A stretch of 64,000 nt of DNA, taken from contig CANSPM010000003.1 of NCBI GenBank assembly GCA_947648875.1, forward strand, positions 1-64,000. Direction: 5' to 3'. The notes below the pieces were generated by a model, which saw nothing but the letters and a program-made list of their open reading frames with translations, ran no database searches and was not told where the DNA came from. The DNA is from an uncultured Lachnospiraceae bacterium. GTDB lineage: Bacteria > Bacillota > Clostridia > Lachnospirales > Lachnospiraceae. Shown one piece after another: positions 40,708 to 50,012 of the stretch. The translations under genes and the position numbers were made by a program. Position 1 is the stretch's first letter. Each line of letters opens with the position of its first letter.

Positions 40708-42891
40708 ATGAAAAGGAGAGCAATCAGATTTATTACTATGGGCCTGGCCTGTGCAGTGATATTTTGCGGTGGTCCGCAGCTTGCGCTACAGGCTATGGAA
40801 AATCATGATATAATGCCGGCTTTACGGGAGTCGGCAGAACAAGAGAAGGAAGAATCCGGGGACGACGAGCAGTCTTTTGGACAGATCCGTCAGGCGATCC
40901 AGGCGCTGGAACGCCTGGCGGCGGAGAGAGAAATTCTGGCTACCCTCTACCGCGTTGACAGGTATCCTCTCTCTGCCACAGCCGGATACGCGGAGAGCGG
41001 TATAGTTTGGATACCTTCGGGCGGCCAGGTGATGATAGAGAGCGTGGTACTACAGGACGGAGCGGTATGGTTTCTGGCGAATTATGTACAGGACGAGCAG
41101 AGTTACAGAGGTTATGTGCAGGCCGATTATCTGATCAGCACGGACAGTCGGTTTCTGGACTGGCGGCAGGAATACGGTGAGGCGCTGACCGCGCGGACAG
41201 ATGAGGATGAGGAGTATCTGGTGAAAGCGTCGGATGATATATCGGCCTTTCCCGAGTCCTATCGGTCCTCTCTGGCCCAGTTGAAAAGACAACATCCCAA
41301 CTGGGTGTTCGTGCCCATGAATACCAATATAGATTGGACTACGGTTATCACGGAGGAAATGCGGGGGGACCGCAGCTGGGTGCATTCCTCCAAGCCGGCA
41401 GCCTGGAAGGGGGAACAGCGGGATACAAACTGGTATCTGGCTACCAGAGAGGCAGTGGAATATTGTGTTGATCCCCGGAACTTTCTGAATGAAAAATACA
41501 TCTTTATGTTTGAACAGCTGACTTATAACGGCAATTATCACAGTGTGCAGGGCGTGCAGAATATTGTGCGGAACACCTTTATGCGGGGAGATATTCCGGG
41601 GGAGGGAATTTCCTACGCACAGAACTTCTTCAATCTGGGGCAGAATCTGGGCGTAAGTCCCTTCCACCTGGCTTCCAGAGTTTACCAGGAGCAGGGTGTC
41701 AACGGAACCTCCCCCCTGATCTCCGGAACATATCCGGGATATGAGGGTTACTTTAATTATTACAATGTAAGCGCTTCCGGAACCTCGGATCAGCAGGTCA
41801 TTGAATCGGGGCTGAGATATGCCCAGAGTAAGGGATGGAATACCCGCAGGAAAGCCATCGCGGGCGGAGCGGAGTTTATTTCCAAAAATTATATATTAAA
41901 GGGACAGGACACCCTGTATCTACAGAAATTTGACGTGGACAGCTCCTATAACGGTGTGTTTTCGCACCAGTATATGCAGAATATTACGGCGCCCATGTCG
42001 GAGGGATCTACCACCAGAGCGGCCTATGAGAGGGCTGGTGCCTTAAACAATATGTTTGTCTTTAAGATTCCGGTATACCGGAATATGCCTGCTTCCGCCT
42101 GCCCGGAGCCGGGTTCGTCCCAGACACCGAATCCCACGCCTGAGCAGGAGGAACAGCTGAGAGCCTTCATAGTAAGGCTGTATCTGGATGCGCTGGGAAG
42201 GAAGTCCTATGCGGATTCTGAGGTGGATTTCTGGTATCAGGAGCTGGTCAGTAGAAAAAAGAACGGTGCCGAAGTGGCCATGGGGTTCTTTTTCAGCGAT
42301 GAGTTTAAGAAAAAAGGCTTGCCTGACGGGGAATACGTGGATATTCTTTACAAGGTTATGTTTAACAGAAACGCGGATGGGGCAGGCAAGGAAAACTGGA
42401 TGAGAAAACTGCAACTGGGTATGAGCAGAGAGGCCATCTACGCGGGATTTGCCAATTCATCGGAATTTGCGGATGTATGTGCCGACTATGGAGTGGAGAG
42501 AGGGACGATTACCTGGAACGCGTATCGTGATCAGAATGAAGGGGTGACGGGCTTTGTGACCAGACTGTACAACAAGGCGCTGGGCCGAGGCGGCGACGAC
42601 GAGGGCATGGAGACCTGGTGCCGCGTAATACTGCGCCGGGAGAATACAGTGGAAAATGTGGCGAAGGGATTTATATTCTCCGGGGAATTTATGGAGAAGA
42701 ATCTGAGCAACGAGGAGTACTGCAAAGTATTGTACAGAACCTTCCTGGACAGAGAATATGATCCCGACGGTCTACGCACCTGGATGGGAAGGCTCGAGGC
42801 AGGGGATTCCCGCGAGAACGTTTTTTATGGATTTGCCAGAAGCGGAGAGTTTCGTGAGATTATGAACAGGTATGGGATACAGCCATACTGA
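40708..42891 (+). CDS. Exported N-acetylglucosaminidase with tandem DUF4214
   Basis: A 727-residue secreted protein. Residues 1-30 are a signal peptide (hydrophobic core GLACAVIFCGGPQLAL). A small SH3-like domain (~70-165) precedes a glucosaminidase domain like LytD (~180-450): SYRSSLAQLKRQHPNWVFVP, then LASRVYQEQGVNG with the probable catalytic glutamate, and ISGTYPGYEGYFNYYN. A Pro/Gln linker leads to two DUF4214 modules (~485-600 and ~610-727) joined by YRDQNEGVTGFVTRLYN. It should trim peptidoglycan in the wall while the C-terminal modules hold it at the surface; the second statement is inferred. Confidence 0.88.
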   Translation: MKRRAIRFITMGLACAVIFCGGPQLALQAMENHDIMPALRESAEQEKEESGDDEQSFGQIRQAIQALERLAAEREILATLYRVDRYPLSATAGYAESGIVWIPSGGQVMIESVVLQDGAVWFLANYVQDEQSYRGYVQADYLISTDSRFLDWRQEYGEALTARTDEDEEYLVKASDDISAFPESYRSSLAQLKRQHPNWVFVPMNTNIDWTTVITEEMRGDRSWVHSSKPAAWKGEQRDTNWYLATREAVEYCVDPRNFLNEKYIFMFEQLTYNGNYHSVQGVQNIVRNTFMRGDIPGEGISYAQNFFNLGQNLGVSPFHLASRVYQEQGVNGTSPLISGTYPGYEGYFNYYNVSASGTSDQQVIESGLRYAQSKGWNTRRKAIAGGAEFISKNYILKGQDTLYLQKFDVDSSYNGVFSHQYMQNITAPMSEGSTTRAAYERAGALNNMFVFKIPVYRNMPASACPEPGSSQTPNPTPEQEEQLRAFIVRLYLDALGRKSYADSEVDFWYQELVSRKKNGAEVAMGFFFSDEFKKKGLPDGEYVDILYKVMFNRNADGAGKENWMRKLQLGMSREAIYAGFANSSEFADVCADYGVERGTITWNAYRDQNEGVTGFVTRLYNKALGRGGDDEGMETWCRVILRRENTVENVAKGFIFSGEFMEKNLSNEEYCKVLYRTFLDREYDPDGLRTWMGRLEAGDSRENVFYGFARSGEFREIMNRYGIQPY

Positions 42892-42904
42892 CAACTGTTA
42901 AGCT

Positions 42905-42936
42905 GCTACAGCCTGGCCTGGTCCAGGCTGTAGTTA
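42905..42936 (+). terminator. Hairpin terminator after the glucosaminidase gene
   Basis: Perfect 11-bp stem CTACAGCCTGG / CCAGGCTGTAG with a 7-nt loop, 13 bases after the stop. The following T-tract is weak (TTATAT), so termination may be partial. Nothing else recognisable in the remaining ~120 bases before the next gene. Confidence 0.6.
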
Positions 42937-43056
42937 TATGCGCGGGCGATCTATCGGATCTGTTGGCGGCTGGCACATTGCGTTTCGTGTCCGCAGACCA
43001 AGTGTAATGACAGGTTTTGGAGGCTACAAATATATGCGGAAAGAGGAAAGGTTTAC

Positions 43057-44979
43057 ATGAGGAGAACGGGAGTATTTTGTTTTATACTGTTGGCGCTGTG
43101 TCTTTGGACGCCCATGGATGCTGACGCGGAGGAGCCGGATTATATTCTGGGAAGAACCATGACAGATGAGGAAATTGCGGCCGTGGAGGAAGCGGTCCGG
43201 CCTTATGCCGGACAGGGGGGCTATCTGCCGGAGGATGAGCCGCTGTTGTGGGGGACGCAGGCGGAGCCGAACGATACGGGAGCTTCGTCCCCATATCCTT
43301 CCCGATACGACCTGCGGCAGCGGGGAATAGATCTAAAGGTCAGGCAGCAGAGGTACGGAGACTGCTGGGCGTTCGCCACGATGGATATGCTGCGCATCGG
43401 CGCATTTTTGCGGGAAATCCCTGTAGCGGATGATTTGTCGGAACGTCATCTGGTATATTATACCTATCATTCGGTCCATGGGAACCGGGGGCAGCAGACA
43501 GGGGAAGGCACCGGCTTTATGGACAGCGGGAACGCCGAAAAATGTTTTGTTTACGGGGGAAAATACGACTATGCCGTCCGCACCCTGGGGGCATATATGG
43601 GAGCGGCCCGGGAAAAAGCGTATCCCTACGCCCAGGCCCGGGAGGCGCTGCCGGACAGTGTCAGCGACGCCTACGAAGGGGCGGCGCTGCGGCTCAAGGG
43701 AGCTTATATTATCCATGCAAAGGACCGCGACGCGATAAAGGATAAAATAATGGAGTACGGATCGGTGGGGATTACATATTGCAGCAGTCTGGACTACTAT
43801 AATTACCACACTGCCGCCCAGTACTGTCCTGCGCCCGCCAGGGCTGATCACGCGGTGGTTCTCATCGGGTGGGACGATTCGTATTCGCGGGATAATTTTA
43901 AGGAAAAACCTGCGGGAGACGGGGCATGGCTGGTTAAGAATTCCTGGGGAACCACCTTCGGGATAGAAGGTTATTTCTGGCTTTCCTACGAAGATGCGTC
44001 CATCGCGGACAGGGCTTATGCGCTGGAGGTAACAAATACGGACACTTATGAGCATATTTATCAGTGCGATAATACGCTTCTGGACGGTCAGCTTACAGGG
44101 GAGGGCTCTCTTTGGGTGGCAAACGGCTTTGTGCTGGGAGAGGATGGTGCCTTCTGGGAGAAGCCCAGGGCGGTTTCTGTCATGGTTCCTGCGGGCAATC
44201 TGGACTATTCGCTGCAAATCTACCAGGAGAACGATGAGAGCGGACGGGGAAATCCGGAGCAGGGGACTCCTTTGCTGGCCGTGCCCGCAGAGGGGCGATT
44301 GGACACACCGGGACTGCATACGATAGAACTGGAGGGAGAGTTACAGCTTCCCCCCGGCAGCAGGGTTTATATTGTATTGCGGCTGCGGGGAGAGTACCCC
44401 GCAGTCTATACGGATGCTACCAAAACCAGTATGTATACCATCTGCAACTCCGTGGGGGGAGAGGGTGTAAGTTATTATAAAGTCGGAGACACATGGATAG
44501 ACTATGGTTTAGCGGAAAACAGAAATTTTAGAATCAAACTGTTTACGGATGACGGCGTCCGGCAAAATGCCATAGCGGATATCTACACACAATATCTGGA
44601 TACGGAAAACGCGTATGAGGCGGTGGATTTTCTGTACAAGCAGCTTCTGCACAGGGCAGGGGAGGCGGAAGGTATCCATTTCTGGTTGGACCAAAGACAG
44701 AACAGACAGCCCATAGAGATATTGGAAGGTTTTTTGTTTTCCGATGAGTACCGCAGGAAGAATCCGGGGCAGAATCCGTGGCTGCTTCTGGAACAGGCGG
44801 TTTCGACACAGTATATGGTGGATGTGGGCGTTATATCCGCAGCGTATGAAGAAATTCTTGGAAGAACTTATGATTTGCCAGGGCTCTTAAACTGGGCGGA
44901 CGCAATGGAACGGGGGATGGAACTGAATGAAGTGAGAAGGGGATTTCTGGAATCGTCGGAATATAGGGGGTCCCATTAG
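43057..44979 (+). CDS. Exported papain-like cysteine protease with DUF4214
   Basis: A 640-residue secreted C1-family protease. Signal peptide residues 1-24, then a short propeptide with DYILGRTMTDEE, repeated almost exactly in the second protease at 62.2 kb. The catalytic domain has the oxyanion Gln and the nucleophile in QQRYGDCWAFA (Cys near residue 105), the histidine in ADHAVVLIGWDDS, and asparagine in VKNSWGTTFG, so it should be active. A beta-rich lectin-like domain follows (~345-505), and the last ~130 residues are one divergent DUF4214 unit (AVDFLYKQLLHRAGEAEGIHF). Likely matures or processes surface proteins. Confidence 0.88.
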   Translation: MRRTGVFCFILLALCLWTPMDADAEEPDYILGRTMTDEEIAAVEEAVRPYAGQGGYLPEDEPLLWGTQAEPNDTGASSPYPSRYDLRQRGIDLKVRQQRYGDCWAFATMDMLRIGAFLREIPVADDLSERHLVYYTYHSVHGNRGQQTGEGTGFMDSGNAEKCFVYGGKYDYAVRTLGAYMGAAREKAYPYAQAREALPDSVSDAYEGAALRLKGAYIIHAKDRDAIKDKIMEYGSVGITYCSSLDYYNYHTAAQYCPAPARADHAVVLIGWDDSYSRDNFKEKPAGDGAWLVKNSWGTTFGIEGYFWLSYEDASIADRAYALEVTNTDTYEHIYQCDNTLLDGQLTGEGSLWVANGFVLGEDGAFWEKPRAVSVMVPAGNLDYSLQIYQENDESGRGNPEQGTPLLAVPAEGRLDTPGLHTIELEGELQLPPGSRVYIVLRLRGEYPAVYTDATKTSMYTICNSVGGEGVSYYKVGDTWIDYGLAENRNFRIKLFTDDGVRQNAIADIYTQYLDTENAYEAVDFLYKQLLHRAGEAEGIHFWLDQRQNRQPIEILEGFLFSDEYRRKNPGQNPWLLLEQAVSTQYMVDVGVISAAYEEILGRTYDLPGLLNWADAMERGMELNEVRRGFLESSEYRGSH

Positions 44980-45016
44980 ACTCCTGTCGATTTCTCCAAA
45001 AGTTTTAGAGTTTTGG

Positions 45017-45045
45017 TTGTCAAATATTTAGTTATTTGTTATAAT
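45017..45045 (+). promoter_or_regulatory. Strong promoter for the GT2-GtrA unit
   Basis: TTGTCA (45017-45022), a 17-bp AT-rich spacer and perfect TATAAT (45040-45045). Transcription would begin near 45052, ~32 bases before the TTG start. Confidence 0.75.
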
Positions 45046-45083
45046 CGACATAGTTTACATGCATCTTAAGGAGGAGAAACAAA

Positions 45084-45776
45084 TTGAACTCTGGTGAAAA
45101 AGTCCTATCCATCGTGATCCCCTGCTACAACGAGGAGAATAACATTCTGGCCCTGGTGAAAAAGGTTCTGGAGTCTCCCATCAAAAATAAGGAAATTATC
45201 GTAGTGGACGACTGTTCCAAGGACGGCACCCGCAAGGTGTTGGAGGAACAGGTAAAGCCCCTGGTCAGCAAGATCATTTACCATAAGGTAAACGGTGGCA
45301 AGGGCGCTGCCCTCCGGACTGGCTTCCAGGCTGCCACAGGAGATGTGGTGATCATTCAGGACGCGGACCTGGAGTATGATCCCATGGAGTATCCCAAGGT
45401 GGTGAACCCCATTTTTGAGGGTAAGGCAAAGGTAGTGTATGGCTCCCGTTTCCTGAACCAGAAGAGGAAGGGGTATCTGGCCAACCGGCTGGCGAATTGG
45501 GCGCTTACTACATTTTCCAACCTGTTCACGCGCCAGAAACTCACGGATATGGAGACCTGTTACAAGGCGTTTCGCAGGGAGGTCATCCAATCCGTCCATA
45601 TTGAAGAGAACCGCTTTGGCTTTGAACCGGAGATCACGGCGAAAATCTCCAGGATGAAAATCCGTATACACGAGGTTCCCATATCTTATTATCCCCGCAC
45701 AAACGAGGAAGGCAAGAAAATTGGCTTTAAGGATGGGCTACGGGCGATTTACGTGATATGGAGATACCGCAAATGA
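45084..45776 (+). CDS. GT2 glycosyltransferase (dolichol-phosphate mannosyltransferase-like)
   Basis: Soluble GT2 enzyme, 230 residues, without membrane helices. LSIVIPCYNEENNILALVKK, VVDDCSKDGTRKVLEE, HKVNGGKGAALRTGFQ and IIQDADLEYDP are the complete DPM1 signature. TDMETCYKAFRREVI marks the acceptor loop. It makes polyprenyl-phosphate sugar on the cytoplasmic face. TTG 45084 is the start, with AAGGAGGAG 8-9 bases upstream. It overlaps gtrA-like gene by 4 bases, the normal pairing of a donor maker with its flippase partner. It has its own strong promoter. Confidence 0.9.
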   Translation: MNSGEKVLSIVIPCYNEENNILALVKKVLESPIKNKEIIVVDDCSKDGTRKVLEEQVKPLVSKIIYHKVNGGKGAALRTGFQAATGDVVIIQDADLEYDPMEYPKVVNPIFEGKAKVVYGSRFLNQKRKGYLANRLANWALTTFSNLFTRQKLTDMETCYKAFRREVIQSVHIEENRFGFEPEITAKISRMKIRIHEVPISYYPRTNEEGKKIGFKDGLRAIYVIWRYRK

Positions 45777-46189
45777 GGAAAATTCTGGAGATCCCCATGG
45801 TCAGACAGTTTATCTCCTACTTTTTTGTAGGCGGTATTGCGGCCCTGGTGGAATGGGCGCTTTTCGCGTTGTTTGACAATGCGCTGCATATCCATTATAT
45901 TCTGGCCACCTGTCTGGCTTTTGTGTTTTCCACATCCGCCAACTGGCTTCTGGGCAGGCTGTGGACTTTCAGAGACAACAAATCCTATGAGAACAAAAAG
46001 GCCAAGGAAGTGTTTTTGGTCTTTGCTGTGAGCGCCATAGGACTTTTGTTTAATATGGGGCTTATGTATCTCTTTGTGACGGTATTGGGCCTGGACAGCG
46101 CGGCGCTGAAGACCCTGAGCAAGATTGCCGCTACAGGGATCGTGTTTTTCTGGAATTTCCTGATCAGGAGATTTGTGATATATAAATAA
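45773..46189 (+). CDS. GtrA-family membrane protein
   Basis: A 138-residue protein with four hydrophobic helices (about residues 12-33, 38-58, 75-98 and 112-132) and the pattern FFVGGIAALVEWALFALF...FVFSTSANWLLGRLWTF typical of GtrA. It is thought to move polyprenyl-phosphate sugars across the membrane, so it likely serves the DPM1-like enzyme before it. ATG 45773 overlaps that gene's stop; the longer track start at 45758 has no ribosome binding site. The product would supply donors for GT-C enzymes in the locus. Confidence 0.88.
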   Translation: MRKILEIPMVRQFISYFFVGGIAALVEWALFALFDNALHIHYILATCLAFVFSTSANWLLGRLWTFRDNKSYENKKAKEVFLVFAVSAIGLLFNMGLMYLFVTVLGLDSAALKTLSKIAATGIVFFWNFLIRRFVIYK

Positions 46190-46272
46190 TACTGTCAAAA
46201 ATATTTAGCGCGGACGACAAAGGCAGAGGGATATATTATTTGATGACAGTTTCTGACAATGGGGGAAAACAT

Positions 46273-48198
46273 ATGGATATGATAGAACTGTTTGTGCCCG
46301 GTCGCCTGTGCCTGTTGGGGGAACACAGTGACTGGGCCGGGACAAACCGCATGATGAACGCGTCGCTTGTACCGGGATGCGCCATCGTCACCGGCATTGA
46401 TCAGGGAATCTACGCGTCGGTGGAGAAAGCGGAAAACTTCATAATAGAGAGTGATCTGGAATGCTTCGCGGGAGAAAGATATGAGTGCGAGATGGATACG
46501 GAAAGGCTTCGTGAGACGGCGTCTGACGGAGGCTTTTTTTCCTATGTGGCAGGTGTGGCGTCCTATATAAACGAACACTACCGCGTCAAGGGTATCCATG
46601 TGCGGGTGACAGAGATGGACCTGCCTATAAAGAGCGGCTTGTCCAGCAGCGCCGCCATTTGCGTGCTGGTAGCCCGGGCGTTTAACAAGCTGTATCATCT
46701 GCACTTGAATACCATGGGGGAGATGAACATCGCCTATATGGGCGAACAGAGAACTCCTTCCCGCTGCGGTCGGCTGGATCAGGCCTGTGCATATGGCGTG
46801 AATCCCATCCGCATGATCTTTGACGGAAACGACATCAGTGTGCGGCCCCTTGCTCTAAAGTGCGACCTGCACTACGTGGTGACGGATCTGAATGCCCATA
46901 AGGATACGGTGCGGATACTGGCGGACCTGAATAAATGTTTCCCATTTGCCAACAATGAGATGGAGTGGAAAGTGCAGGAGGCCCTGGGCAAAGACAACAG
47001 GGCGTTTGTGGAAGAAGCCATCGGCTATATCGAGAGTGGGGACGCCGAGAGTCTTGGGCGGCTGATGGTCCGTTTTCAGCAAAATTTTGATGAGAAAGTG
47101 GCGCCGGCCTGCCCCTCACAGCTACAGTCGCCAGTGCTCCACTCCGTGCTGAATGACCCGGAGATCCAGAAGTATGTGTATGGATGCAAGGGCGTGGGGT
47201 CCCAGGGGGATGGGACGGCACAGTTTCTGGCAAAGGACGAGGACGCGCAGCGGGATCTGATAAAGTACCTGAAAGAAAAGCGGGGGATGGATGCCGTGGC
47301 TTTCACGCTGCATCCCCAGCAAAAAATCAAGAGGGCGATTATCCCTGTGGCCGGTTTTGGCACCAGACTTTTCCCGGTAACCAAAAATCTGAAGAAGAGT
47401 TTTTTCCCCATCATGGACAGTGACGGCATCTTAAAGCCCGCGCTGCTGATCCTGTTAGAGCAGCTGGACCAGGCGGGTATAGAGGATATATGCCTGGTGA
47501 TCGGAGAGGATGAACGCGCAGTATACGACGAGTTCTTTCACCCCCTGCCCAAGGAGCATTATGACAAGCTGCCGGAAGACAGAAAGAGTTACGAGGACCT
47601 GATGGTCAGGATCGGCAAAAAAGTAAGCTATGTCATCCAGAGGGAGCGCAGGGGATTCGGACATGCCGTGTATCAGTGCCGGGAATTTGCCAGAGAGGAG
47701 CCGGTGCTTCTGTTGCTGGGGGACATGATCTATCACTCCTACCGGAACGAGAACTGTATGACACAGATGATACAGACATATGAGAAATACGGTCTGCCTG
47801 TTATTTCCATGCACAGGGTGCCGAAACAGGATGTGGTGCATTACGGGATTATGCACGGACAGTGGGAGGATGCAGGGGAATCGGTGCTGAAGCTGGATGA
47901 GATCAAGGAGAAACCCAGCGTGGAGTACGCAGAAGACTACCTGGGGGTAAAGACAAAGGTCTCCAGGGAGAATTACTACGCGGTGTTCGGCCAGTATATC
48001 CTGACGAAGGAAGTGTTCGAGGCACTGGAGGAAAATATTGATAACAACCTGCTGGAAGGCGGCGAGATCCAGCTGACCAGCGCTCTGGAAAAAGTGAGGA
48101 GCAGGACGGGGATGATCGGGTTCGCGGTGTCGGGGAAATCTTTTGATATCGGTCTGCCGGAGAAGTATCTGGAAACCATGATGATATATGGGAAGTGA
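46273..48198 (+). CDS. Fused GHMP sugar kinase and UDP-sugar pyrophosphorylase-like protein
   Basis: A 641-residue protein that joins two enzymes. Residues ~3-350 are a galactokinase-like GHMP kinase: VPGRLCLLGEHSDWAGTN, the ATP loop PIKSGLSSSAAICVL near residue 126, and CKGVGSQGDGTAQFL near 315. Residues ~355-641 are a GalU-type nucleotidyltransferase: IIPVAGFGTRLFPVTKNLKK, GFGHAVYQCREF and LLLLGDMIYHS. Such a fusion would turn a free sugar into sugar-1-phosphate and then NDP-sugar, as FKP does for fucose but with different families and the opposite domain order. The actual sugar is unknown. ATG 46273 has GGGGGA 6 bases upstream. Confidence 0.85.
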   Translation: MDMIELFVPGRLCLLGEHSDWAGTNRMMNASLVPGCAIVTGIDQGIYASVEKAENFIIESDLECFAGERYECEMDTERLRETASDGGFFSYVAGVASYINEHYRVKGIHVRVTEMDLPIKSGLSSSAAICVLVARAFNKLYHLHLNTMGEMNIAYMGEQRTPSRCGRLDQACAYGVNPIRMIFDGNDISVRPLALKCDLHYVVTDLNAHKDTVRILADLNKCFPFANNEMEWKVQEALGKDNRAFVEEAIGYIESGDAESLGRLMVRFQQNFDEKVAPACPSQLQSPVLHSVLNDPEIQKYVYGCKGVGSQGDGTAQFLAKDEDAQRDLIKYLKEKRGMDAVAFTLHPQQKIKRAIIPVAGFGTRLFPVTKNLKKSFFPIMDSDGILKPALLILLEQLDQAGIEDICLVIGEDERAVYDEFFHPLPKEHYDKLPEDRKSYEDLMVRIGKKVSYVIQRERRGFGHAVYQCREFAREEPVLLLLGDMIYHSYRNENCMTQMIQTYEKYGLPVISMHRVPKQDVVHYGIMHGQWEDAGESVLKLDEIKEKPSVEYAEDYLGVKTKVSRENYYAVFGQYILTKEVFEALEENIDNNLLEGGEIQLTSALEKVRSRTGMIGFAVSGKSFDIGLPEKYLETMMIYGK

Positions 48199-48219
48199 GA
48201 GACGGATGGGGTGTGGTCT

Positions 48220-49938
48220 ATGAAATTTGTAAATGACGCCAGAAAGAGATGGGAAGTTGCTGTGGCACTGATAATTCTCGTATTTTGCGAGTGGTTCTTT
48301 TTCCGGAATGTGATTGGCGGGGATGGCGGTGCGCTTTTTGGCGACAGGGGTGATGGCAGGCTCACAACTCTTTTGACGGAACACTGGTGGAACTTTTTTA
48401 CCGGTAAAGAAAAATTTTCGGAGCTGGCCATGTTTTATCCGGCCGAGGGAGTTATGGGGTATACGGACCTTCTTCTGGCTTACGGTCTGCTGCATTCGCT
48501 TTTGCGGCTGTTTGGATTTAATATGTTCATTGCATTTAAGTGGACAATTATCATCAGCCATTGCGTGGGCACCCTTACAATGTACTACCTGTTGAAGAAA
48601 AAACTTGGCATTCGCATGCAGTGGGCGCTGTTCGGCACATTGGCTTTTTCCTTTTCCGACACTTACGCCAGAGATCTCTGCCATACACAGCTTGGCGCTA
48701 TAAGTTTTCTTCCCATCTTACTGATTTTGTTTATATGCTTTCTGGAGAATTTCGAAAGCAGAAAGAAAAGAAATTTATACGCCTATGCCTGCATCGGATG
48801 GTTTGTGCTCCTCACCTATAATTCGTGGTACGTGGCCTGGTTTACGGGAATGTTTTCTCTTGTATTTCTGATTGTCTATGTTGTGAGGCTCAAGGTCGGC
48901 GGGACAGCTGTTTTTCCGGCGCTGATGGAGAAATGGAAGTTGTTGGGGACAGATATCGTGGGCTGGCTGCTGTTTCTGATCGTGTTATATCTGCCATTTA
49001 TAATGGTATATTTACCGGTACTTAAGGCTTCCTCCGGATATTCGTATGCCAGCTGCGCGTCTCTTCTGCCAGAGCTGATTGACATTGTAAACGTGTCTGA
49101 GAACAATTGGATGCTGGGGGGAATCCTCAGAAGACTGCATCTCTCGGACAGGGGATACTCCCATGAGGTGGTGCAGGGATTTTCTATTATTTTGCTGGGA
49201 CTTTTCGGTGGCCTGGGTATAGTGGAAGTCCGAAGAGGGGGGAATAGAGCTGACAGGAAGAACAACAGGGGAAAATTTACGGCACAGCTGGCTGGCGCGG
49301 TCTGTATCGCCATATTGGTCTGTGTCGCTCTGACGATCCGGCTTGGGAGCAATGGCGTATCGCTCTGGATGCTGGTCTACTATTGTATTCCCACGGCAAA
49401 ATCGGTTCGGGCCGTGGCCCGGTTTCTTCTTTGGCTGAGTTTCCCCATGACTGTAGTTACCGCCAGCATGGCTGACAGGGCGATCCACTGGAAAAGCAGG
49501 GGGACGGAAGTATGTGTTTCCGCCTGCGCGGTGATTCTGGTCTTTGCGTCAAATATCAATGTTGTGGGAGTAAGTCAGCACTGGAGCCTTTCGGAGGAGA
49601 TGCATTTTATTACAAATGTGGCGAAACCTCCGGAGGATGCGCAGGTATTTTACATGATTGACACTGCGCGGACGGGCGACCCCATGCATATATACCAGCT
49701 GGACGCGTTTGAGATTGCCACATGGTTTTCTCTCAAAACAATCAACGGGTATTCCGGTCAGTACCCGGCGGGGTGGGACGGGATATTGAATGTGTGTCTG
49801 GATGGATACGAAAGCAGTGTGGATCAGTGGGTCAGCGCCTATGGGCTGGAGCATGTATACGCGTATGACCGTGCGGCTAATATATGGATTCCGCATAGAG
49901 CGGAAAGAGCAATATCCGATACAGAGGAATCTGGTTGA
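48220..49938 (+). CDS. Large GT-C-like membrane protein (YfhO-like)
   Basis: About 572 residues with ten to twelve transmembrane segments up to residue ~435 and a soluble C-terminal domain of ~135 residues. GDRGDGRLTTLLTEHWWNFF in the first outer loop has the Asp-rich sequence expected of a GT-C active site. The C-terminal segment SLKTINGYSGQYPAGWDGI is typical for this group of proteins. It probably transfers a sugar from a polyprenyl donor to a glycan or protein outside the cell. ATG 48220 is chosen over the GTG 48211. It follows the fused kinase gene by 21 bases. Family membership is from overall plan only. Confidence 0.7.
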   Translation: MKFVNDARKRWEVAVALIILVFCEWFFFRNVIGGDGGALFGDRGDGRLTTLLTEHWWNFFTGKEKFSELAMFYPAEGVMGYTDLLLAYGLLHSLLRLFGFNMFIAFKWTIIISHCVGTLTMYYLLKKKLGIRMQWALFGTLAFSFSDTYARDLCHTQLGAISFLPILLILFICFLENFESRKKRNLYAYACIGWFVLLTYNSWYVAWFTGMFSLVFLIVYVVRLKVGGTAVFPALMEKWKLLGTDIVGWLLFLIVLYLPFIMVYLPVLKASSGYSYASCASLLPELIDIVNVSENNWMLGGILRRLHLSDRGYSHEVVQGFSIILLGLFGGLGIVEVRRGGNRADRKNNRGKFTAQLAGAVCIAILVCVALTIRLGSNGVSLWMLVYYCIPTAKSVRAVARFLLWLSFPMTVVTASMADRAIHWKSRGTEVCVSACAVILVFASNINVVGVSQHWSLSEEMHFITNVAKPPEDAQVFYMIDTARTGDPMHIYQLDAFEIATWFSLKTINGYSGQYPAGWDGILNVCLDGYESSVDQWVSAYGLEHVYAYDRAANIWIPHRAERAISDTEESG

Positions 49939-50012
49939 TTTTTGGTCAAATAGATGATAATATAAAAAGGAAACTGGAAAAGCAGTAAACATATTGAAGG
50001 AGGAGATTGCAA

